A stretch of 36,098 nucleotides of DNA, from the NCBI RefSeq assembly GCF_002127585.1, contig NZ_NEGZ01000057.1, positions 1-36,098 of the forward strand. The letters are read 5' to 3'. Shown in pieces: positions 31,215 to 36,098 of the stretch. Every line of letters starts with the position of its first letter. The first letter of the stretch is position 1. A program made the translations under genes and the position numbers. The notes beneath the pieces were generated by a model. That model worked only from the letters and a program-made list of their open reading frames with translations, was not told the DNA's origin and did not search any database. Source of the DNA: Janthinobacterium sp. GW458P. GTDB lineage: Bacteria > Pseudomonadota > Gammaproteobacteria > Burkholderiales > Burkholderiaceae_D.

Positions 31215-32654
31215 ATGACCTTACTGCCCCGTTTGACCCTGCTGGCCACCCTGCTGGCTGGCGCCTCCCTGCACGCCGAACCGATGTTCTTCACCCCCTG
31301 CTCCGACATGGCCGTGCCCGGCAGCCTGTGTTCGGGCTTGAACGTACCGGAAAGCTACGATGTCCAGGGCCGCGCCGTCGGCGAGGCGGATGCCATGCAC
31401 GTCTTCGTGCGCAAGTTTGCCGCCGATGTGCCTGCCGGCAAGCCCGCCAAGGGCACGCTGTGGCTGGTGGCGGGCGGCCCCGGCGAATCGGGCGCCTCGT
31501 TCTACAGCCTGCTGCCCACCCTGCGCCGCAGCTTTCCCGGCTTTGAATTCCTGATCCCCGACCATCGCGGCACGGGCCATTCCTCGCGCCTGTGCAAGGT
31601 GGAAGAATCGGAGCAAAGTCCCGGCGGCCGCGCCCTGGCCGGCGCCGAATGGGCCAGCTGCTTCAATGGCATCAACTTGACGCCGGAATACGCGGGCCAG
31701 TTTTCCATCACCACGGCCGCGCGCGACCTGAAGGCGCTGATCGAGGGCGAACGGGGCAAGAGCAAGCGGCCCGTGTATGTATACAGTGTATCGTACGGCA
31801 CGCAGCTGCTCTTGCGCACCTTGCAGCTGGGGCCGCTGCCCGTCCAGGGCGTCATTTTTGATTCGCTGGTGCCGCCGCAAGCGGATGCGCGCTGGGACCT
31901 GAGCCAGCGCTCGCGCGTGGTGAACCAGGCCGGCATGCAGGTGCTGGCCCGCTGCGACGCGGATGCGGCTTGCCATGCGGCACTGGGCGAGCCGGCTGCC
32001 ACCTTGTACCGCCGCGTGCTGGACAAGGCGCAAGCGGATCCCGCCCTGCTGGCGCAGATCCCCGGCAAGAACCTGAAAAACTTCCTCGGCGGCATGCTCG
32101 ACGTGCCGGCCGCCCGCGCCCGCATCCCCTACCTGCTGCAGGACCTGGACCGGGGCGGCGAGACGGAGCTGGCGGCCGTGCGCGCCACGTTGACGCAGGC
32201 GGCGGCCAGCCTGGGCAGCTATCCCCAGTCGCCGCTGTCGATTCCGCTGGTCAATATCATCAGCAATTCGGAAAACAATCTGCAGCCCACCTTGCGCCCC
32301 GGCTGGACCGCCGCCGACCTCGAGCGTGAAGAGGCGGACTTGCTGTTTACCAGTCCCCTGCCCCGCATCCTGCTGGGCGGCGGCTTGCCCACCTACGCGC
32401 GCGACGCCTATTTCGGCGCCCTGCCGGCGAAAGTGCCGCCAACTCTGGTGCTGCAGGGAACCCTGGATCCGAAGACGCCATACGCGGGTGCGCAGGCGCA
32501 AGTGCAGGCCTTGACGCAGCGCAAGGCCGGCAAGGTGTCGCTGTCCAGCGTGCACAACGCCCCGCATTTCATCCTGTGGACGGCGCCCGCCTGTTTCGAG
32601 CAAGCCACTACCCGCTTTATTGCCGGCAAGGCGGCGCAGGATTGCACGCTGTAG
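31215..32654 (+). CDS. Exported alpha/beta hydrolase (tripeptidyl-aminopeptidase-like)
   Basis: A 479-residue secreted hydrolase with signal peptide MTLLPRLTLLATLLAGASLHA. The oxyanion segment is VAGGPGESG, the nucleophile elbow YVYSVSYGTQLLLRTL (Ser in S-V-S-Y-G), the acid is Asp in LVLQGTLDPKTPY and the base is His in SVHNAPHFIL. This arrangement with a large cap between (residues about 230-390) matches the proline-iminopeptidase/SlpD-E/tripeptidyl aminopeptidase group, acting on short peptides or esters. Cys pairs in the cap suggest disulphides, fitting periplasmic location. It follows cadA by 85 bases, with the hairpin in between. ATG 31215 has no Shine-Dalgarno; a later in-frame ATG would lose the signal peptide. 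Confidence 0.86.
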   Translation: MTLLPRLTLLATLLAGASLHAEPMFFTPCSDMAVPGSLCSGLNVPESYDVQGRAVGEADAMHVFVRKFAADVPAGKPAKGTLWLVAGGPGESGASFYSLLPTLRRSFPGFEFLIPDHRGTGHSSRLCKVEESEQSPGGRALAGAEWASCFNGINLTPEYAGQFSITTAARDLKALIEGERGKSKRPVYVYSVSYGTQLLLRTLQLGPLPVQGVIFDSLVPPQADARWDLSQRSRVVNQAGMQVLARCDADAACHAALGEPAATLYRRVLDKAQADPALLAQIPGKNLKNFLGGMLDVPAARARIPYLLQDLDRGGETELAAVRATLTQAAASLGSYPQSPLSIPLVNIISNSENNLQPTLRPGWTAADLEREEADLLFTSPLPRILLGGGLPTYARDAYFGALPAKVPPTLVLQGTLDPKTPYAGAQAQVQALTQRKAGKVSLSSVHNAPHFILWTAPACFEQATTRFIAGKAAQDCTL

Positions 32655-32679
32655 TTTCCGCAACATATTGCCGGCGCAT

Positions 32680-33486
32680 TCACGGCAAACCGTCCTGGTC
32701 GATTTGCGCCGTCAGCCGGCGCTCGAAGTCCATCAGTTCCGGCACATTGAGGTCGGAAATGAGCCGATACTGCATGCCGGAGCGGCTCCAGCGTATCAAG
32801 TGATAGCCCTGCCTGACGGTCAGGCGCGGCGACGCATCGCGCTGCGCCTGGTCGGGCCACACATACAGGTTCAGCACATGCTGGTGCCGCCGGTACGCGA
32901 GCGCGGCCACGGGGCGCTGTTTGATATAGTCGAGGCGCCCGCCGATCAGGGGAAAGCCCGCTTGCGCCAGGTCAACCACGGGCGGTGAAAAGTCCAGCCT
33001 GCCGCTGAACCAGGGTTTGACCGTGTGCTGGTCGGACGAGGCCACGTCGGCCAGGTGTTCGGGCATCAGCGAACGGAAATGGCTGGCCACGATCTCCTGG
33101 TCCAGCCGTTCCGCGTCCGACGGCACGGACAGATACAGCGCCAGTGTGACGGCAAACGCCGCCGTGCTGGCGCCGGCCACGCCAAGATTGATCCATGCCC
33201 ACGGCAGTTGCGCCCATTTGCGGCGACGCGGAACTTCCTTCGCCGCGCTCCCCTCTCCCAGCAGCGCCTGGCGTATTTGCTGGTGCAGGGACGCCGGCGC
33301 CGCATGGCGGGTGCCATGCTGGCGCACCGCCGCGCGCAAGGCCAGCAGCTGTGCGCAAGCCTGCGCGCAGTCGGGGCAATGGGCCAGGTGCCGCGTCAAT
33401 TGCCGCGCCGCCAATGCGTCGAGTTCGCCATCGGCAAAAGCGGACATCCTGTCGCGTGATTCGGTGCACTCCATTTCATTTCTCAT
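32680..33486 (-). CDS. Anti-sigma factor with zinc-binding (ZAS-type) N-terminus
   Basis: A 268-residue transmembrane regulator of the sigma gene it overlaps. The cytoplasmic part has MSAFADGELDALAARQLTRH and the zinc motif HLAHCPDC (H33, C37, C40). One helix at about 96-120 (LGVAGASTAAFAVTLALYL) crosses the membrane. The periplasmic part includes VASSDQHTVKPWFSGRLDFSP and RRHQHVLNLYVWP, the pattern seen in relatives with a sensor-like C-terminus. ATG 33486 overlaps the sigma stop by 11 bases; ATG 33474 (just after the stop) is an alternative. It should hold the sigma factor inactive until an envelope or redox signal releases it. Confidence 0.88.
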   Translation of the reverse strand: MRNEMECTESRDRMSAFADGELDALAARQLTRHLAHCPDCAQACAQLLALRAAVRQHGTRHAAPASLHQQIRQALLGEGSAAKEVPRRRKWAQLPWAWINLGVAGASTAAFAVTLALYLSVPSDAERLDQEIVASHFRSLMPEHLADVASSDQHTVKPWFSGRLDFSPPVVDLAQAGFPLIGGRLDYIKQRPVAALAYRRHQHVLNLYVWPDQAQRDASPRLTVRQGYHLIRWSRSGMQYRLISDLNVPELMDFERRLTAQIDQDGLP

Positions 33487-34033
33487 CAGTATGTTGTTTC
33501 AGGTATATCAACAGCAGCTTGCGCCCCCGCGCCAGGCGCGACATCACCGTGCCGATCGGGATGCCGACGATGTCCGCAATCTCCTTGTAGGACAAATCGT
33601 CGAGCTCCTTCAGCACCAGCACTTCCCTGTAAGGCCGCGGCAGCGTTTCCAGGGCGCGGTTGACGCCTTCCTTCACGTCGGACCGGGCCAATATGTCTTC
33701 CGGGTTGCCGCCTGCCGCATCCGGCGCGATGCCGCATCCGTCCTCATCCTGGCCGTGCAGCTCTTCGTCAAAGCCGATGTCGTCGCGCTGCGCCCGCCTG
33801 TCGCGCAGCGACGTGTAATAGGTGTTGCGCACGATGGTCAGCAGCCAGGCGCGCGCGCCGCCGGCATCACCATGGTAGCCGTCCATGAAGCGGCAGGCGC
33901 GCAGGAACGCCGTCTGCACCAGGTCCTGGGCATCCTGGTCATTGCGCGTGAGCCATCGGGCCAGGTTGTAGGCAGAGTCCAGATGAGGCATGGCAATTTT
34001 TTCAAACAACCTGGTTTTATCGATGTCATTCAA
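33476..34033 (-). CDS. ECF sigma factor (TTG start)
   Basis: A 185-residue extracytoplasmic-function sigma factor. Region 2 reads HLDSAYNLARWLTRNDQDAQDLVQTAFLRACRFMDGY; region 4 reads ALETLPRPYREVLVLKELDDLSYKEIADIVGIPIGTVMSRLARGRKLL. Upstream in-frame ATGs (to 34339) lie above the promoter at 34070-34099, so the likely start is TTG 34033, giving MNDIDKTRLFEKIAMPHLDSAYNL, the usual length. ATG 33991 is the fallback. It overlaps its anti-sigma and diverges from the cytochrome operon. The opposing promoters share a common form, suggesting self-activation and control of that operon. Confidence 0.9.
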   Translation of the reverse strand: MNDIDKTRLFEKIAMPHLDSAYNLARWLTRNDQDAQDLVQTAFLRACRFMDGYHGDAGGARAWLLTIVRNTYYTSLRDRRAQRDDIGFDEELHGQDEDGCGIAPDAAGGNPEDILARSDVKEGVNRALETLPRPYREVLVLKELDDLSYKEIADIVGIPIGTVMSRLARGRKLLLIYLKQHTDEK

Positions 34034-34069
34034 ATCAACACCCGTAGGCCTGTCGACCGTCTCATTGCA

Positions 34070-34099
34070 TAAGACTCGCTTTGCCTGCCGTTTATTCCC
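34070..34099 (-). promoter_or_regulatory. ECF-type promoter of the sigma/anti-sigma operon
   Basis: On the minus strand: GGGAATAA (34092-34099), 16-base spacer, GTCTTA (34070-34075), about 36 bases before the TTG start. It has the same layout as the opposing element at 34130-34159, as expected for a sigma factor that activates its own operon and the facing one. Confidence 0.65.
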
Positions 34100-34129
34100 G
34101 ATGCAGCGACAAAAATAGACGGCATGGAC

Positions 34130-34159
34130 GGGAATATTTTCTCCGCCTTTGGAGTTATA
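34130..34159 (+). promoter_or_regulatory. ECF-type promoter of the cytochrome/phosphoesterase/cupredoxin operon
   Basis: GGGAATAT (34130-34137), 16-base spacer, GTTATA (34154-34159), 64 bases before the cytochrome ATG. The -35-like half is the same as in the sigma promoter (GGGAATA), and spacing is equal. Confidence 0.65.
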
Positions 34160-34223
34160 GCATTTGCAGGCCCCGATTGCGTGGGGTCCATGCCAGATAG
34201 CTGCAAATTGAAGGGAGTCCGCC

Positions 34224-34622
34224 ATGACATACCCGTACTTCATCGCTGGCCCGGCTGCGGCCGTGCTGATGGCTGCCAGCGGCGCGGCCAGCGCCGGCGA
34301 CGCCATCCACGGCCAGGCGCTGTACAAAACCATGTGCATGTCCTGCCACTCGATCGACTACAACGGCGTGGGGCCAGCGCACAAGGGCGTGTTCGGCAGG
34401 AAAGCCGGCAGCGCCGCCGGCTACGGCTATTCGCCTGCCGTGAAATCGTCCGCCATCGTATGGAGCGAGAAAACCCTCGATCTATGGCTGACGAACCCGG
34501 AAAAACTGATTCCCGGTCAGAAAATGGGCTATATGGTGCCGTCCGCGCAAGACCGCGCCGACCTGATCGCGTATCTGCAGCAGGAAGGCGCGCGGGCCAG
34601 CCCGGCCACGGCCGCCAAATAG
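34224..34622 (+). CDS. Exported monoheme cytochrome c
   Basis: A 132-residue class I cytochrome c with a signal peptide (IAGPAAAVLMAASGAASA, cleavage before GDAIHG). Heme attaches at CMSCH (38-42); the axial Met is in PGQKMGYMV (M101 or M104). KGVFGRKAGSAAGYGYS and WSEKTLDLWLTNPEKLIPG match the mitochondrial/c2-type fold. It accepts or donates electrons in the periplasm. ATG 34224 follows AAGGGAGTCCGCC. First gene of a three-gene operon with the metallophosphoesterase and CuA cupredoxin; the ECF-type promoter lies just upstream. Confidence 0.92.
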   Translation: MTYPYFIAGPAAAVLMAASGAASAGDAIHGQALYKTMCMSCHSIDYNGVGPAHKGVFGRKAGSAAGYGYSPAVKSSAIVWSEKTLDLWLTNPEKLIPGQKMGYMVPSAQDRADLIAYLQQEGARASPATAAK

Positions 34623-34684
34623 CGCTTGCTTTAATACCGCCTGCCAGCCAGGCCATGCATGTCAAGGAAACAAGGAGAGATATC

Positions 34685-35584
34685 ATGATGGACCGCAGAA
34701 GTTTCATGAAACTGACCGCCATCGGCGGCGGCGCCGTGTTCATGTCCGGACTCTACGGACACGCGCCGGCAGCGGCGGCCGGCAAGATGGCCGCCGCCTA
34801 CGACGATTTTTACTTCGTCCAGCTGTCCGACATACACTGGGGCTACAGCGGCGCCGCCAATCCCGACGCTATCAATACCTTCCGCAAGGCCGTCGCCACG
34901 GTGAATGCGCTGGAGGTGCAGCCCGACTTCATCGTCTTCACGGGCGACCTGACCCACACGACGGACGACCCGAAGGAGCGCCGCCAGCGCATGGCCGAAT
35001 TCAAGGAGATCGCGGCGGGATTGAAGGTGAAAAGCGTGCGCTTCATCCCCGGCGAGCATGACGCCTCGCTCGACAGCGGCGCCGCCTTCCAGGAGAACTT
35101 CGGCCCGTCCAATTACGCGTTCGAGCACAAGGGCGTGCACTTCATCGCCCTCGATAACGTCTCCGACCCCGGCGCGCGCATCGGCGACGCCCAGCTGGAA
35201 TGGCTCAAGAACGACCTCGACCAGCAGGCAAAGGACGCGCGCATCGTCGTCTTCACGCACCGGCCCCTGTTCGACCTGGTCCCGAAGTGGGACTGGGCCA
35301 CGCGCGACGGCGACAAGGCGATCGCGCTGTTAATGCCTTACAGCAATGTGACTGTGTTCTACGGCCATATTCACCAGGAACATCACCACATGACGGGGCA
35401 AATCGCGCACCATGCCGCCAAGTCGCTGATTTTCCCCCTGCCGGCGCCCGGTTCGCAGGAAAAGCGCACGCCCCTGCCGTGGGACCCGGCCGCGCCGTAC
35501 AAGGGCCTCGGTTTCCGCGAGGTGGAAGCGGAATCCGCGAACAAGGCATACGCGCTCACGGAATTTCCCGTCACGAGGACGTAA
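34685..35584 (+). CDS. Tat-exported metallophosphoesterase with GEHD motif
   Basis: A 299-residue calcineurin-like phosphoesterase. The Tat signal is DRRSFMKLTAIGGGAVF. Metal motifs in order: D-x-H (LSDIHWG, D49/H51), GD (FTGDLTH, D88), then IPGEHD (123-126) where the family normally has GNH(D/E), VFTHRPL and GHIHQEHHH. The Asn of GNH is normally a metal ligand and catalytic residue, so Glu here is notable, though related Tat-type proteins with the same variation seem to exist. Two adjacent ATGs (34685, 34688) are possible; AAGGAG at 34672-34677 fits 34685. Gap of 62 bases after the cytochrome; the cupredoxin follows three bases after its stop. Confidence 0.88.
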   Translation: MMDRRSFMKLTAIGGGAVFMSGLYGHAPAAAAGKMAAAYDDFYFVQLSDIHWGYSGAANPDAINTFRKAVATVNALEVQPDFIVFTGDLTHTTDDPKERRQRMAEFKEIAAGLKVKSVRFIPGEHDASLDSGAAFQENFGPSNYAFEHKGVHFIALDNVSDPGARIGDAQLEWLKNDLDQQAKDARIVVFTHRPLFDLVPKWDWATRDGDKAIALLMPYSNVTVFYGHIHQEHHHMTGQIAHHAAKSLIFPLPAPGSQEKRTPLPWDPAAPYKGLGFREVEAESANKAYALTEFPVTRT

Positions 35585-35587
35585 GCC

Positions 35588-35971
35588 ATGGACCGCGCCA
35601 GAAGACACCTTTGTGCCAGGCTGGCCTGCGGCTTCGGTGCGCTGCTGACGATAGCCGCCATCGACGCCCAGGGGCTCAGGAAAATTGCCACAAAGGAAAG
35701 GGTTATCGCCATCGAGGCCAGGAAATTCGTCTACACGCCGCATGAAATCACTTTGAAAAAGGATGAAACCGTCGTGCTGGCGTTCACGGCCGTCGATTTC
35801 ATCCATGGTTTTTTCATCCCGGACATGCACATCCGCGCCGACCTGAAGCCGGGCCAGGTCACCGAAGTGCGGCTGACGCCGGGCAAGGCCGGTGAATACG
35901 CCTTTTTATGCGACAATTTTTGCGGCAGCGGCCACGAGGAGATGAACGGGAAAATCATCGTCACGGCGTAA
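35588..35971 (+). CDS. Exported cupredoxin with a complete CuA-type site
   Basis: A 127-residue exported cupredoxin. The N-terminus (CARLACGFGALLTIAAIDA) is a signal peptide or membrane anchor. The CuA ligand set of cytochrome oxidase subunit II is complete: His73 (FIHGFFIP), and CDNFCGSGHEEM with C108, C112, H116, M119 (C-x3-C-x3-H-x2-M). CuA centres pass single electrons, usually to heme-copper oxidases or N2O reductase; neither lies nearby. It lacks the two TM helices of true CoxB. It starts three bases after the phosphoesterase stop, so translation is coupled. Probable redox partner: the cytochrome c of the same operon. Confidence 0.9.
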   Translation: MDRARRHLCARLACGFGALLTIAAIDAQGLRKIATKERVIAIEARKFVYTPHEITLKKDETVVLAFTAVDFIHGFFIPDMHIRADLKPGQVTEVRLTPGKAGEYAFLCDNFCGSGHEEMNGKIIVTA

Positions 35972-35985
35972 GGAATGCGGCGGGC

Positions 35986-36004
35986 GATGATTGTTCGAAT
36001 CATC
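35986..36004. terminator. Weak hairpin after the cupredoxin gene
   Basis: GATGATT (35986-35992) pairs with AATCATC (35998-36004), with a 5-base loop, 14 bases after the cupredoxin stop. There is no T-run. It lies between two convergent frames and could end either transcript. Confidence 0.35.
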
Positions 36005-36098
36005 ATTCAGGCGGGCGCGCCCCGGCATCGCGTTGCGCCTGCCGCGCCGCCGCCAGCGCGCCGGCAAAGGCGGCGTCGCCCGCGGTGCAGGCGCTGGC
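36003..36098 (-). CDS. C-terminal fragment of an unidentified minus-strand gene (cut by window edge)
   Basis: A minus-strand frame enters from the right edge and ends at TGA (36003-36005). Its 31 visible residues read SACTAGDAAFAGALAAARQA with the ending QRDAGARPPE. Ala-rich helix-like composition and a convergent position after the cupredoxin fit the end of a real gene, but the fragment is too short to assign. It could also be chance, as GC-rich DNA gives many open frames. Confidence 0.4.
   Translation of the reverse strand, partial: ASACTAGDAAFAGALAAARQAQRDAGARPPE

Noticed and set aside
1..36098. CRISPR array, tRNA/rRNA, integrase, transposase or attachment site
   Set aside because: No spaced direct repeats, cloverleaf-like sequence, recombinase frame or flanking duplication was noticed anywhere in the window.

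Overview
The window is a high-GC, gene-dense stretch of a betaproteobacterial chromosome. The mix of gene families (three MerR switches, a lipoprotein chitinase with a CBM5/12-like domain, ECF sigma/anti-sigma pairs, LytTR two-component genes, Tar-like chemoreceptor) and the codon style fit Oxalobacteraceae, most like Janthinobacterium or Massilia. That assignment is an inference from protein style, not from a search. No rRNA, tRNA, CRISPR, IS element or phage module was seen.

Layout. 1-377: C-terminus of an anti-sigma-like protein. 438-3431: a MerR regulator facing an old-yellow-enzyme gene plus an acetoacetate-decarboxylase-like exported protein; both promoters have a 19-bp spacer and share operator bases. 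3432-5351: a poor region with one small Cys-rich membrane protein, its terminator, and a 5'-truncated M28-type peptidase. 5660-7030: lipoprotein chitinase with a T(PT)21 linker. 7065-8139: TetR facing an NTF2-like gene. 8374-11115: LytS/LytT-type two-component pair and a six-TM protein. 11266-11688: tandem DUF2061 protein behind a Fur-box-like site. 11799-14245: amidase facing a LysR regulator. 14372-17867: a penta-heme cytochrome that looks like an alcohol-dehydrogenase cytochrome subunit joined to a TsdA-like diheme protein, then a non-canonical Nramp-family transporter. 17891-21158: an A/T-richer pair, a lipoprotein alpha/beta hydrolase and a large exported protein with phospholipase C/P1-nuclease-like metal motifs. 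21373-23305: SDR facing MerR, with a SUKH protein coupled to the MerR. 23411-27225: DUF4142 protein, two orphan small proteins, a stand-alone Cache protein and a chemoreceptor. 27231-31129: cadR/cadA metal-resistance pair with an orphan exported protein behind cadR. 31215-32654: exported alpha/beta hydrolase whose start abuts a 13-bp hairpin. 32680-35971: an ECF sigma/anti-sigma pair diverging from a cytochrome c / metallophosphoesterase / CuA-cupredoxin operon.

The most interesting locus is the last one. The ECF sigma gene and the cytochrome operon face each other across two promoter-like elements of the same form, GGGAATA(A/T)-N16-GT(C/T)(T/A)TA, which suggests one self-activating regulon controlling an exported redox relay plus a Tat-type phosphoesterase with a non-canonical GEHD motif. 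Next are the penta-heme fusion, the phospholipase-like/hydrolase pair and the divergent Nramp.

Regulation follows a recurring theme: regulator and target are back to back with a readable operator between them (MerR at 2.7 kb, TetR at 7.7 kb, LysR at 13.3 kb, MerR at 22.2 kb, CadR at 28.8 kb, ECF at 34.1 kb). Function calls rest on motif recognition by eye; family names marked '-like' should be read as such.
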